Below, piece after piece: positions 45,588 through 59,079 of a DNA stretch of 64,000 nt. Below the pieces are notes generated by a model. The model worked only from the letters and a program-made list of their open reading frames with translations. It ran no database searches and was not told the origin of the DNA. The stretch is taken from NCBI GenBank assembly GCA_020152595.1, contig JAIGNY010001454.1, positions 980,001-1,044,000 on the forward strand, written 5' to 3'. The first letter of the stretch is position 1. Every line of letters begins with the position of its first letter. Source of the DNA: Chiridota heheva (Eukaryota > Echinodermata > Holothuroidea > Apodida > Chiridotidae). A program made the translations under genes and the position numbers.

Positions 45588-48500
45588 CTACTTCAAGTAT
45601 ATCAAGCACTTATGATAGGACAAATCTTATCTACTTAAGTATACCAAGCACTTATGATAGGACAAATCTTATCTACTTAAGTATATCAAGCATTTATGAT
45701 AGGACAAATCTTATCTACTTAAGTATATCAAGCACTTATGATAGGACAAATCTTATCTACTTAAGTATATCAAGCACTTATGATCGACAAATCTTATCTA
45801 CTTAAGTATATCAAGCACTTATGATAGGACAAATCTGATCTACTTTAGTATATCAAGCACTTATGATCGACAAATCTTATCTACTTAAGTATATCAAGCA
45901 CTTATGATAGGACAAATCTTATCTACTTAAATATATCAAGCACTTATGTTCGGACAAATCTTATCTAATTAAGTATATCAAGCACTTATGATAGGACAAA
46001 TCTGATCTACTTAAGTATATCAAGCACTTATGATAGGACAAATCTGATCTACTTAAGTATAAGTGATATCAAGCACTTATGATAGGACAAATCTTACCTA
46101 CTTAAGTATATTCAAGCACTTATGATAGGACAAATCTTATCTACTTAAATATATCAAGCATTTTATGATAGGACAAATCTTATCTATTTAAGTATACTTA
46201 TCTAATTAAGCACTTATGATAGGACAAATCTTATCTACTTAAGTATATCAAGCATTTATGATAGGACAAATCTTATCTACTTAAGTATATCAAGAGCACT
46301 TATGATAGGACAAATCTGATCTACTTTAGTATATCAAGCACTTATGATCGACAAATCTTATCTACTTAAGTATATCAAGCACTTAGGATAGGACAAATCT
46401 TATCTACTTAAGTATATCAAGCACTTATGTTAGGACAAATCTTATCTAATTAAGTATATCAAGCACTTATGATAGGACAAATCTGATCTACTTTAGTATA
46501 TCAAGAACTTATGATAGGACAAATCTGATCTACTTAAGTATATCAAGCACTTATGATAGGACAAATCTTACCTACTTAAGTATATTAAGCACTTATGATA
46601 GGACAAATCTTATCTACTTAAGTATATCAAGCACTTATGATAGGACAAATCTGATCTACTTAAGTATACCAAGCACTTATGATAGGACAAATCTTATCTA
46701 CTTAAGTATATCAAGCATTTATGATAGGACAAATCTTATCTACTTAAGTATATCAAGCACTTATGATAGGACAAATCTTATCTACTTAAGTATATCAAGC
46801 ACTTATGATAGGACAAATCTTATCTACTTAAGTATATCAAGCACTTATGATCGACAAATCTTATCTACTTAAGTATATCAAGCACTTATGATAGGACAAA
46901 TCTGATCTACTTTAGTATATCAAGCACTTATGATGATCGACAAATCTTATCTACTTAAGTATATCAAGCACTTATGATAGGACAAATCTTATCTACTTAA
47001 GTATATCAAGCACTTATGTTCGGACAAATCTTATCTAATTAAGTATATCAAGCACTTATGATAGGACAAATCTGATCTACTTAAGTATATCAAGCACTTA
47101 TGATAGGACAAATCTGATCTACTTAAGTATATCAAGCACTTATGATAGGACAAATCTTACCTACTTAAGTATATTAAGCACTTATGATAGGACAAATCTT
47201 ATCTACTTAAGTATATCAAGCACTTATGATAGGACAAATCTTATCTACTTAAGTATACCAAGCACTTATGATAGGACAAATCTTATCTACTTAAGTATAT
47301 CAAGCATTTATGATAGGACAAATCTGATCTACTTAAGTATATCAAGCACTTATGATAGGACAAATCTTATCTACTTAAGTATATCAAGCATTTATGATCG
47401 ACTTAATCTCTTAAGTATATCAAGCACTTTATGATAGGACAAAATATCAAGCACTTATGATAGGACAAATCTGATCTAATTAAGTATACAAATCTTATCT
47501 ACTTAAGTATATAAAGCACTTATGATAGGACAAATCTTATCTACTTAAGTATATCAAGCACTTATGATTGACAAATCTTATCTACTTAAGTATATCAAGC
47601 ACTTATGATAGGACAAATCTTATCTACTTAAGTATATCAAGCACTTATGATAGGACAAATCTGATCTACTTAAGTATATCAAGCACTTATGATAGGACAA
47701 ATCTTATCTACTTAAGTATATTAAGCACTTATGATAGGACAAATCTTATCTACTTAATATATCAAGCACTTATGATAGGACAAATCTCTACTTAAGTATA
47801 TCAAGCACTTATGATAGGACAAATCTATCTATTAAGTATATCAAGCATTTATGATGACAAATAGGACAAATCTTATCTACTTAAGTATATCAAGCACTTA
47901 TGATAGGACAAATCTTATCTACTTAAGTATACCAAGCACTTATGATAGGACAAATCTTATCTACTTAAGTATATCAAGCACTTATGATAGGACAAATCTT
48001 ATCTACTTAAGTATATCAAGCACTTATGATAGGACAAATCTTATCTACTTAAGTATATCAAGCACTTATGATAGGACAAATCTTATCTACTTAAGTATAT
48101 CAAGCACTTATGATAGGACAAATCTTATCTACTTAAGTATATCAAGCACTTATGATGTATATCAAGCACTTATGATAGGACAAATCTTATCTACTTAAGT
48201 ATATCAAGCACTTATATCAAAGCACTTTTATGATAGGACAAATCTTATCTACTTAAGTATATCAAGCACTTATGATAGGACAAATCTTATCTACTTAAGT
48301 ATATCAAGCACTTATGATAGGACAAATCTTATCTACTTAAGTATATCAAGCACTTATGATAGGACAAATCTATATCTACTTTAAGACAAATCTTATATCA
48401 AGCACTTATGATAGGACAAATCTTATCTAGGACAAACTTTAGTATATCAAGCACTTATCTACTTTATGATACTTAGGACAAATCTTATCTACTTAAGTAT

Positions 48501-51500
48501 ATCAAGCACTTATGATAGGACAAATCTTATCTCTACTTAAATATATCAAGACAAATCTTATCACTTTATGCACTTATGATTGACAAATCTTATCTACTTA
48601 AGTATATCAAGCACTTATGATAGGACAAATCTTATGATATGATTGACAAATCTTATCTACATATATCAAGCACTTATGATAGACAAACTTAATGTATATC
48701 AAGCACTTATGATAGGACAAATCTATATCTACTTATTAGGACAAAGTATATCAAGCACTTATGATAGGACAAATCTTACCTACTTAAGTATATAAGCACT
48801 TATGATAGGACAAATCTTATCTACTTAAGTATATCAAGCACTTATGATAGGACAAATCTTATCTACTTAAATATATCAAGCACTTATGATAGGACAAATC
48901 TTATCTACTTAAGTATATCAAGCACTTATGATAGGACAAATCTTATCTACTTAAGTATATCAAGCATTTATGATAGGACAAATCTTATCTACTTAAGTAT
49001 ATCAAGCACTTATGATAGGACAAATCTGATCTACTTTAGTATATCAAGCACTTATGATCGACAAATCTTATCTACTTAAGTATATCAAGCACTTATGATA
49101 GGACAAATCTTATCTACTTCAAAGTATATCAAGCACTTATGTTAGGACAAATCTTATCTAATTAAGTATATCAAGCACTTATGATAGGACAAATCTGATC
49201 TACTTAAGTATATCAAGAACTTATGATAGGACAAATCTGATCTACTTAAGTATATCAAGCACTTATGATAGGACAAATCTTACCTACTTAAGTATATTAA
49301 GCACTTATGATAGGACAAATCTTATCTACTTAAGTATATCAAGCATTTGATGATAGGACAATGATCTTATGATAGCACTTATGATAGGACAAATCTTATC
49401 TATTTAAGTATATCAAGCACTTATGATAGGACAAATCTTATCTACTTAAGTATATCAAGCATTTATGATAGGACAAATCTTATCTACTTAAGTATATCAA
49501 GCACTTATGATAGGACAAATCTGATCTACTTTAGTATATCAAGCACTTATGATCGACAAATCTTATCTACTTAAGTATATCAAGCACTTATGATAGGACA
49601 AATCTTATCTACTTAAGTATATCAAGCACTTATGTTCGGACAAATCTTATCTAATTAAGTATATCAAGCACTTATGATAGGACAAATCTGATCTACTTAA
49701 GTATATCAAGAACTTATGATAGGACAAATCTGATCTACTTAAGTATATCAAGCACTTATGATAGGACAAATCTTACCTACTTAAGTATATTAAGCACTTA
49801 TGATAGGACAAATCTTATCTACTTAAATATATCAAGCACTTATGATAGGACAAATCTTATCTATTTAAGTATACCAAGCACTTATGATAGGACAAATCTT
49901 ATCTACTTAAGTATATCAAGCATTTATGATAGGACAAATCTTATCTACTTAAGTATATCAAGCACTTATGATAGGACAAATCTTATCTACTTAAGTATAT
50001 CAAGCATTTATGATCATTTATGACAAATCTTATCTACTTAAGTATATAAAGCACTTATGATAGGACAAATCTTATCTACTTAAGTATATCAAGCACTTAT
50101 GATTGACAAATCTTATCTACTTAAGTATATCAAGCACTTATGATAGGACAAATCTTTGATGTACTTAAGTATATCAAGCACTTATGAAGTATATCAAGCA
50201 CTTATGATAGGACAAATCTTATCTACTTAAGTATATCAAGCACTTATGATATGACAAATCTTATCTACTTAAGTATTAAGTATACCAAGCACTTATGATA
50301 GGACAAATCTTATCTACTTAAGTATATCAAGCATTTATGATAGGACAAATCTTATCTACTTAAGTATATCAAGCACTTATGATAGGACAAATCTTATCTA
50401 CTTAAGTATATCAATATCACTTATGATAGGACAAATCTTATCTACTTAAGTATATCAAGCACTTATGATAGGACAAATCTTATCAACTTAAGTATATCAA
50501 GCACTTATGATAGGACAAATCTTATCTACTTAAGTATATCAAGCACTTATGATAGGACAAATCTTATCTACTTAAGTATATCAAGCACTTTATGTACTTA
50601 AGTATATCGACAAATCTTATCTACTTAAGTATATCAAGCACTTATGATAGGACAAATCTTATCTACTTAAGTATATCAAGCACTTATGATAGGACAAATC
50701 TTATCTACTTAAGTATATCAAGCACTTATGATAGGACAAATCTTATCTAATTAAGTATATCAAGCACTTATGATAGGACAAATCTGATCTACTTAAGTAT
50801 ATCAAGCACTTATGATAGGACAAATCTGATCTACTTAAGTATATCAAGCACTTATGATAGGACAAATCTTACCTACTTAAGTATATTAAGCACTTATGAT
50901 AGGACAAATCTTATCTACTTAAGTATATCAAGCACTTATGATAGGACAAATCTTATCTACTTAAGTATACCAAGCACTTATGATAGGACAAATCTTATCT
51001 ACTTAAGTATATCAAGCATTTATGATAGGACAAATCTTATCTACTTAAGTATATCAAGCACTTATGATAGGACAAATCTTATCTACTTAAGTATATCAAG
51101 CATTTATGATCGACAAATCTTATCTACTTAAGTATATAAAGCACTTATGATAGGACAAATCTTATCTACTTAAGTATATCAAGCACTTATGATTGACAAA
51201 TCTTATCTACTTAAGTATATCAAGCACTTATGATAGGACAAATCTTATGTACTTAAGTATATCAAGCACTTATGATAGGACAAATCTTATCTACTTAAGT
51301 ATATCAAGCACTTATGATATGACAAATCTTATCTACTTAAGTATACCAAGCACTTATGATAGGACAAATCTTATCTACTTAAGTATATCAAGCATTTATG
51401 ATAGGACAAATCTTATCTACTTAAGTATATCAAGCACTTATGATAGGACAAATCTTATCTACTTAAGTATATCAAGCACTTATGATAGGACAAATCTTAT

Positions 51501-52388
51501 CTACTTAAGTATATCAAGCACTTATGATAGGACAAATCTTATCTACTTAAGTATATCAAGCACTTTATGACAAATCTTATCTACTTAAGTATATCAAGCA
51601 CTTATGATCTACTTTATCATTAGGACAAATCTTATCTACTTAAGTATATCAAGCACATATGATAGGACAAATCTTATCTACTTAAGTATATCAAGCACTT
51701 ATGTTCGGACAAATCTTATCTAATTAAGTATATCAAGCACTTATGATAGGACAAATCTGATCTACTTAAGTATATCAAGCACTTATGGTAGGACAAATCT
51801 GATCTACTTAAGTATATCAAGCACTTATGATAGGACAAATCTTACCTACTTAAGTATATTAAGCACTTATGATAGGACAAATCTTATCTACTTAAGTATA
51901 TCAAGCACTTAGGATAGGACAAATCTTATCTACTTAAGTATATCAAGCACTTATGATAGGACAAATCTTATCTACTTAAGTATAAGCACTTATGATAGGA
52001 CAAATCTTATCTACTTAAGTATATCAAGCATTTATGATAGGACAAATCTTATCTACTTAAGTATATCAAGCACTTATGATAGGACAAATCTTATCTACTT
52101 AAGTATATCAAGCACTTATGATAGGACAAATCTTATCTACTTAAGTATATCAAGCACTTATGATAGGACAAATCTTATGTACTTAAGTATATCAAGCACT
52201 AATGAATGATAGGACAAATCTTATCTACTTAAGTATATCAAGCACTTATGATAGGACAAATCTTAGCTACTTAAATATATCAAGCACTTATGATAAGACA
52301 AATCTTTTCTACTTAAGTATATCAAGCACTTATGATCAGACAAATCTTATCTACTTAAGTATATCAAGCACTTATGATAGGACAAATC
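45588..52388. repeat. 6.8-kb 42-bp satellite in IMP4 intron 1, ~160 copies
   Basis: Head-to-tail units of 42 bp containing TATCAAGCACTTATGATAGG and ACAAATCTTATCTACTTAAG. Marker variants recur in a fixed order: GTTCGGAC with CTAATTAAG; then two TCTGATCTACTT units; then CTTACCTACTTAAGTATATT. The last one appears near 46094, 46567, 47157, 48776, 49287, 49767, 50870 and 51842, giving spacings near 480-590 bp or twice that, i.e. a higher-order repeat of about 11-14 units. Around 48150-48780 the units are scrambled. Because 42 is a multiple of 3, ORFs reading NLIYLSISSTYDRT repeats occur in frame; I regard them as artefacts. Confidence 0.98.
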
Positions 52389-52787
52389 ATATTGAAAAAT
52401 TCTTATTCATTATATTGGTGTGTTGAGAAATATTTTTTATTTTTTATTTGAAAGGTCAAAATTTGAAATATCATTGACCAAATTACCTTCTTTTACTATT
52501 TCTAAAAATATAAATTTGTAAATTGTTGTGTTCACAGAGGCATTTATATGTTCACCAGACAACACAGTGTTAGAGGAAATCAGTTCCGTCATATTGGCGG
52601 CCATATTTTAAGGGTACAGTGTATGGGTGAAAACATGCTAGCAAAAGTCTTTCATATTAGATGGAAGGTGTGGCTGACTCTCATGCCAACAAAATCATGA
52701 AACATGCTGCATTTACCATTAACTACACTGCCTTTACGTCTGCCTAAGTTTCTTGTCAAATAATCAGATATATAATTGTTTTTACAG
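52389..52787 (+). other. End of IMP4 intron 1
   Basis: Unique-looking AT-rich sequence between the satellite and the next exon, ending in a TTGTTTTTACAG acceptor. No other feature seen. Confidence 0.6.
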
Positions 52788-52871
52788 AGAACAAGGAAAT
52801 CCCGACAACACTGCGGGAGGATGCTCTGAAACTACAGAAGTCACTGGCATATGATGATGATGGAGGGGAAG
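52788..52871 (+). CDS. IMP4: IMP4, second visible exon
   Basis: 84 bases: two complete the codon split by intron 1 (giving Glu), then 27 codons and one base. It encodes ENKEIPTTLREDALKLQKSL followed by AYDDDGGE. The acceptor is TTTTTACAG; the donor GTATCA is after GGGGAAG. The AG used is the first of two, because the second would shift the frame. The acidic run DDDGGE corresponds to the variable acidic linker before the Brix domain in family members. Confidence 0.93.
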
Positions 52872-53595
52872 GTATCAGTCATTTCCATAGTCACTTTAAT
52901 TGTTTCTATCTCAAAACTTATTTTTGACATCCATATATTGCTGTAATTGTTTATTTGATATGTTTCTGATTTAGAACAATAATCAAAATATCTGGCAGCA
53001 TTTGTTATTGTCTTTAAGGCAATGTCAAGATTTAATCCTTGAAGGTCCACGTGTTCGTGTCAAGAATGCATGGACATGCACTTTTCAAAAAATTATTTGG
53101 GTAGCTTAACATCGTGATATAAACGTAGTCCTGGTATCATTTGAAAGAGCTTGAATAATTCTTTCACAAAATGTAACTCTTTTATAGGAGTTATAGATTT
53201 TTGAGAAAACATAGGTTGAAAATGGGTAAAACTCACAAATTGATGAAAAATATATATATATATTTGTTTTGAAACTTACCAAACTTCAAGATCACATTTT
53301 TGCTTCAAAATCAAACACGCAAGTCCTAAGACATGATAGTATCGATTTCTGGTCAATTTTTGTTTATTATACTTATCTGTAATCTTTTTTTTGAACAAAT
53401 TTCATGAATTATTGCCTTTTTTTTGTGAAAAATATCACCGTACCAAAACCCTACATCGCCCATGCCATGCTTTGTTGAACCGTTGTTCTAAAGTGCTCGA
53501 AATTTAATTTAATTTGATTTATAAATAAAGGCATACCCCCTTAATTATGACTCAAAGCTATAAGAATTAGATTTCACCTTTGAGTAAATGATGAC
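52872..53595 (+). other. IMP4 intron 2, proximal part
   Basis: AT-rich, without recognised genes or clear repeats apart from a short TA repeat near 53251. Confidence 0.5.
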
Positions 53596-53599
53596 TAAA

Positions 53600-53665
53600 T
53601 AGTGTAGCGGTTATCAACACGTACTAGCACACAAGCGCACCAGGTTCAAGTGGTGTGTCTACCGC
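53600..53665 (+). mobile_element. tRNA-like SINE head
   Basis: GTGTAGCGGTTATCAACACG is an A-box-like sequence and GGTTCAAGTGG at 53643-53653 an imperfect B-box, at tRNA-like distance. A cloverleaf is not complete, so it is more likely a SINE or tRNA pseudogene than a working tRNA. Confidence 0.4.
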
Positions 53666-54349
53666 ACTGAAATGTTTCTGCTGTGGTTTTCAGGGGTCAT
53701 TAAGCTATGATTATTTTTAGTGTTTTCTCATCTTTCCCTTCTAAGTGCAAATTGTAGATTAGCATCATTGGAAAGGAAATTTTATGAAGAATCTAAATGT
53801 GTAACACAAAACTCATTGGCTCAACTCAACTTAGCTCATTTGTTGACTGAATTTAGCCAAAATTTGCTTAATTTGCATAAATTTGTTCAATTTTCCCTAA
53901 TTTTGCTTTGATTACTCTAAAGATCAATATCTTAGCTTCCATTAAAACCAAACTTGTAATGAAAGAAAAGTTGTCAAAAATTCATATGAAAAAAAAAGTT
54001 ACAAAAATTTGGCTCACATTTTTCAAATCCCTGGGTCTTTAAGGGCCAGGCACAGTCAAAAAGGTGGAAACCTGAGTCAGTGGTCCCAGAAAGTTGGTAT
54101 TATACCTTGCCACTAGCGTACACAATTCTAGCTGTAGCTGTGTATGTACATTCAGGGACCGCGGAGCAATTTTTGAAGGGGAGGGGGGCTGAAGAAGTAA
54201 GTATTGAAAATAAAATGCATCATTATATTCATATTTATATAAACACTAACTCCCAATCATATTGGTAGGAATGAGCCTAGGAAGAGTCACCTCTCGAGGA
54301 GGATGGGAGGGGGAGGGGGGGTCAATTAAGTTTGATGACTGATGTTGCT
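53666..54349. other. IMP4 intron 2, no gene seen
   Basis: AT-rich with a G-rich GGGGAGGGGGG word near 54178 and 54308. ORFs of about 60 codons here are not supported. Confidence 0.35.
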
Positions 54350-55240
54350 GCTAATCAGAAAAACTTCATTTTGGGGGAAATTTCCTTAATTTTCGGAAAA
54401 ATTTTGAGCACTTTTCTTAATGTTTTGGTGAATTGTTTGTCAATTTAACGGAATTTAAGTTCATTTTTGCACCATTTTCTTAGATTTTTGAAAAATCTTG
54501 GACACTTTTTTTAGAATTTATTAATAATTTTAGGACAACTCGTGGGCCACGGAGCAAGTGGAGTGGCACACACATTTGAAATGACTCATCTGAAAGATGG
54601 AAATACAAAATGAGTGAATTGGTAAATCATTTTTCCCTTCGGTTCCTTCCTAACTTAACCCCTCCCCACCCTCTTAAAAAAAGAAGAAGAAGATAGATTT
54701 GTCGTGATATTTCTACAAATGTTTATAATGTGCAGTTGTTATGAAACATGCAAAACAAATTCATGTGACTATGTCATCGGCGTAGGAAGATATTTGACAT
54801 TGGGAGGCCAGATTATATATATTTTTTTTAAATCAAAAAGTGTATGAATCTCTTATCATGGTCCAAAAATTAACATTGTAAAGGGAGGGGTGGAAGCTTC
54901 GTAAAATGATTGGAAATTTTGCAATATATTCCAAAAATTGGAGCAAATTTCCCGAAAATGAAGGAAATTTTTATGAATTTCTCGATAATGAAGGAAATTT
55001 TGCAAAAATTGGGTCTTAACAGGGTCCAAAGACTATTTATAAAGAAGGAGAGGGTTTGTGAAATGTTTGGAATTTTGGAGGAATGTAGCAATATTTCCCG
55101 AAAATTGTAGACAATTTCACGAAAATGAAGGAAATTTTACAAAAAGTGAAGGGTATTTCACGAAAATGAAGGAATTTTTATGAAAATTTAAGCCAATTCC
55201 ATGAAAATGGAGGAAATTCCCGAAAATTAAAGATCTCTGG
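54350..55240. repeat. GAAGGAAATTTCCC family, copies 2 and 3
   Basis: From 54350 to 54540 the family appears as its complement (AAATTTCCTTAATTTTCGG); from 54900 to 55240 it is in the same orientation as at 4.2-5.1 kb (GAAAATGAAGGAAATTTT). Units are about 25-35 bp and strongly diverged. Confidence 0.55.
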
Positions 55241-55387
55241 AAGAAAAATACCATGCATGGAATCTGACTCTTCACAATCAATTCGTTAGACCTTGATTTA
55301 TTGGGTGGCCAAAATGGTACTTGCCCCCCAATAGAATTATGGAATAGGAGAAGGGAGGGGGCTCATTCTGGCTCAGCCAGGTTCTTT

Positions 55388-55441
55388 GTTAGTTTAGAGT
55401 TGTCTTTTTTAGTTTAGAGTTGTCTTTCTTAGTTTAGAGTT
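55388..55441. repeat. 23-bp triplicated AGTTTAGAGTTGTCTTT
   Basis: Three near-identical copies, the last truncated. Confidence 0.8.
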
Positions 55442-55689
55442 TAAAATGACGTTAAATTGTAGTAATTTAACCAAATGTTTTGCCAACATTATTTGTGGCC
55501 TTCACTTCTTTTAGAAATAATCACGTCCTATTCAGATGGGATATTTTATTTGTTTTTTTCTAAATATCAGTTTTTAGTGGCCATGATCTGTTGTTCTTTT
55601 GCAACAGTAATTGTTACATTGTCATCCTTTTTATGATTTGTGAAAAAGTGGGGGCACGTGCCCCGGCCCCTCTACTCTGCGGCCCATGC

Positions 55690-55920
55690 AATTTAGTTCA
55701 TTTTGGGGCAATTTCAAACAAATTTGGGGATATTTCCTTCATATTTGGGCCATTTTCCTAAATTATTTGGTAAATATCCTTCATTTTTGGGCCATTTTCT
55801 TCAATTTGGAAAATTTTCTTCATTTTTAGACAATTTGTTTTGATTTTGAGAAAATATTTGTCAATTTTCAGGATTTTGTAGACAAGTTCGACCAACATTT
55901 CAAATAATTATACCACATTT
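55690..55920. repeat. GAAGGAAATTTCCC family, copy 4 (complement)
   Basis: Words such as TTTGGGGCAATTTC, ATATTTCCTTCATATTTGGG and GGCCATTTTCTTCAATTTGG recur every 25-30 bp, complementary to the block at 4.2-5.1 kb. Confidence 0.5.
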
Positions 55921-56790
55921 ATCTTATATTTTATCTTTCAGCCTTTATTTTCGGGAAATTTCTTGATAATAGAACAAGGTGTAACTTCTGTCAATGTCTC
56001 ACATACAGAGCAACTCGTGCAATTGTAATACATCTAAAAACTTCATTTTGCACTAGGTTTCAAAGCCTTAATGTAATTTTGTAATACCTTTGTGGTATCT
56101 TTCATCACAAGGGACCATTGCAAATGTAGAAACCACTTGTCAAGACATTTCTGTTTAAAACCAAGGAAAGAAGATTGACAAGGAGCATGGTAGTTTCCAT
56201 AGCAACCAATTGGATGAAAAACACCTTTTTGGCACATGATTGAAGATTTTTTCCTTTTGCATTCAGTCTTCAGAAGAAAAAATAAGTGACAGTTATTGCA
56301 TCTTAATTTAGCAGTTGATTAATTCAAAAAGTAGTAAATTAAAGATGCCTTCAAAGAGGAAAGAAAATCATGATTTAGGCTCCTAGATAGAATATAGCAA
56401 GCTTGAAATCATGATTAGGCTCCTAGATGGAATATGAGAAATAACAAGCTTGAAATGCATCACAGCTAATGCTCTTTATATTACACCTAAATGTGCATTC
56501 ATTAAAATGAATGTAGTTGAAAACTCTTGTATGACTTAAGTCAAGATTATCTGACATTATTTTTATTCAGTATTTCTAGTGCATTATTTCTCAAGATCCC
56601 AACTATAGCCTACCTATGCATATGCAGATTAGGCAGGCGATGCATATACATCTCATATAAAAATCCACCCACCTGTTGTTCCAGGCTCCATTAGTCTGCT
56701 TCTATAATATGACTTGCCTGGGGAAATAAATGAATGGAATTGGATGAATTAATTGATTAATTAATGGATTGATGATTTGATCATTGTATT
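55921..56790. other. IMP4 intron 2, no gene seen
   Basis: Mostly unique AT-rich DNA. At 56362-56455 a ~45-bp segment (ATCATGATTTAGGCTCC, AGCAAGCTTGAAAT) is duplicated in tandem. A GAATGGAATTGGATGAATT run near 56731 may be a LINE tail. Confidence 0.4.
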
Positions 56791-57351
56791 TCACCTACAC
56801 AGGGGACCTGGTAATTCACCTACACAGGGGACCTGGTAATTCACCTACACAGGGGACCTGGTAATTCACCTACACAGGGGACCTGGTAATTTACCTACAC
56901 AGGGGACCTGGTAATTTACCTACACAGGGGACCTAGTAATTCACCTACACAGGGGACCTGGTAATTTACCTGCACAGGGGACCTGGTAATTTACCTACAC
57001 AAGGGACCTGGTAATTTACCTACACATGGGACCTGGTAATTTACCTACACAGGGGACCTGGTAATTCACCTACACATGGGACCTGGTAATTCACCTACAC
57101 AGGGGACCTGGTAATTCACCTACACAGGGGACCTGGTAATTTACCTACACAGGGGACCTGGTAATTTACCTACACGGGACCTGGTAATTTACCTACACGG
57201 GACCTGGTAATTTACCTACACAAGGGACCTGGTAATTTACCTACACAGGGAACCTGGTAATTCAGCTACACAGGGGACCTGGTAATTCACCTACACAGGG
57301 GACCTGGTAATTTACCTACACAGGGGACCTGGTAATTTACCTACACAGGAC
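56791..57351. repeat. 25-bp minisatellite, left part, about 22 copies
   Basis: Units CCTACACAGGGGACCTGGTA plus ATTTA or ATTCA. The array is cut at 57351 by a DNA transposon and resumes at 60913 in the same phase once the 8-bp target duplication is counted. Confidence 0.97.
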
Positions 57352-58734
57352 CACAGGTGTTCCTAACGTTATGGCAACCTATACGCTTACTATATATATA
57401 ATAAAAGGTAGGACTCTTTTTTTAACGAGACTATCGAACCGTGTATAAAAATTCCTTTTTTTGACCACTCGCGAATCTTAATTACACTTTTTTACTCTAC
57501 TCACATTCGCAGGAGACTCCCTTCTTCTATATAATCCACGGTATTTGTTAGTTCTTTTCCGATTAGATGTACAACGATGAATTTTCTACCAAATTACACC
57601 AAATTACTGTCCAGACAATCTATTCGTCTTTCAATTTGCTGCAAACTAAAGGAACGTACGATGGCGTCATGAAGAAGCAGCACTGCAGTATTATTTTGAC
57701 AAGAACGAGCCAGGAATGTATCATTCATTACCGGATGAAAATTCGTAGTTAATAACTGGTCCGGGGTAAGGAAACATTGGTTTCATAAAATTCAGACTGG
57801 TTTCATAAAATTCAGACATTCAGATGGAAAAGGGATTACATGTACAAAAATTATATTGGAGGACACGTGCTTCTTTTTCAAGGAGTTATCAAAGGAATTT
57901 GTATAAAAATGGACCTGCAACATCTTGTACTAATTTCTTTTTTTTCAAAGTAAGGCTACAAAGATAATCTTTTTTTTTATTGCTATATGGATATGCACAA
58001 AAAGCAAACTAGCTTCTGGTCATCAATGAGCACATGGAAACGTAGCTGGGCTATGACAACAAGCCATTATTAATATGACAATAAATAAACAGTGGAAGTT
58101 TGTTAGAAATACTTCCTAGGGCCCAAGATAATGCTTTTAGAATTTGTCATTTGTGCAGGCAGGGAATGTACACTTTGGGGTACATTTGTCTCATTTGACC
58201 AAATTTTTGGATGAGTATTATGAGCTTATACCACCTCCATGCAGTTGGAGCCTTGTACAAAATGCATATCAAACTGAGTGCAGTAACAAGGTCATCAAAT
58301 TTTATAATCGAATTGTATTAATTGATGTTAAAATAATTTGGGACATGCTAACAGAAGTTAAAATACAGCAAAATATAAAGTATAAAGAAATTAATATATC
58401 ATTAAGTAACTCTTCTCTGTAATTCACTGTATACTGTGGCAGTAAAAAGTTAATCAACATCTTAAACCGAACTGTTGTCTGCACTTGTAATATTCTCAAT
58501 GTCCTTATCCAATGAAAGAATAGAACGAGTGCAAAGAGTTCCAGAAATATAAGATGACTGTACTATTTTGTAATAACAAAGAAGAGTTACTGAAGGAAAT
58601 TTTGTATTTCTTTATGTTTTGAACATATTTACACTGTGGATAACATTACTATATGTATGATATATATAGTGACCATGGTAACATGGGTATTAACAAGTTT
58701 TCAGTTCAGTTTTAGATGGTGATTATCTATGTTT

Positions 58735-59055
58735 CAAAGAAGAGTTACTTAAATGTTTATTTCTTTAGATTTTAAAGACACTATTTCCACTTGATAACAT
58801 ACATGTAACTATTGAACTTACAGAGAAGAGTTACTTAAAGGATATATTTATTTCTTCATATTTTGAAGAGACTATTTTAACTCGATGACATAACTATTAA
58901 AATTACAGAGAAGAGTTATTTAAAGGATACATTTATTTCTTTGTATTTTGAAGAGACTATTTTAACTTGACATAATTATTGAAATTACAGAGAAGAGTTA
59001 CTTAAAGAATATGTTTATTTCTTTATATTTTGAAGAGACTAATTTAACTAAATGA
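58735..59055. repeat. ~85-bp tandem repeat within the TIR element, 4 copies
   Basis: Copies start near 58738, 58824, 58909 and 58990 with GAGAAGAGTTACTTAAAGG-like words and TATTTTGAAGAGACTATTTT. A more diverged relative starts near 58579. Confidence 0.85.
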
Positions 59056-59079
59056 TATTGTCTTGAGATGCAGTATACA

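Noticed and set aside
45539-52426. Repeated ORFs reading NLIYLSISSTYDRT as a repeat protein
   Set aside because: They are the 42-bp satellite in frame, lie inside an IMP4 intron and break wherever a unit has an indel.
53600-53665. Functional tRNA gene
   Set aside because: The B box is imperfect and I could not pair an acceptor stem or anticodon arm, so a SINE head or pseudogene is more likely.
58144-58422. 92-codon ORF as the transposase of the TIR element
   Set aside because: Starts at a non-ATG codon, is far too short, and shows no DDE or zinc-finger motif.
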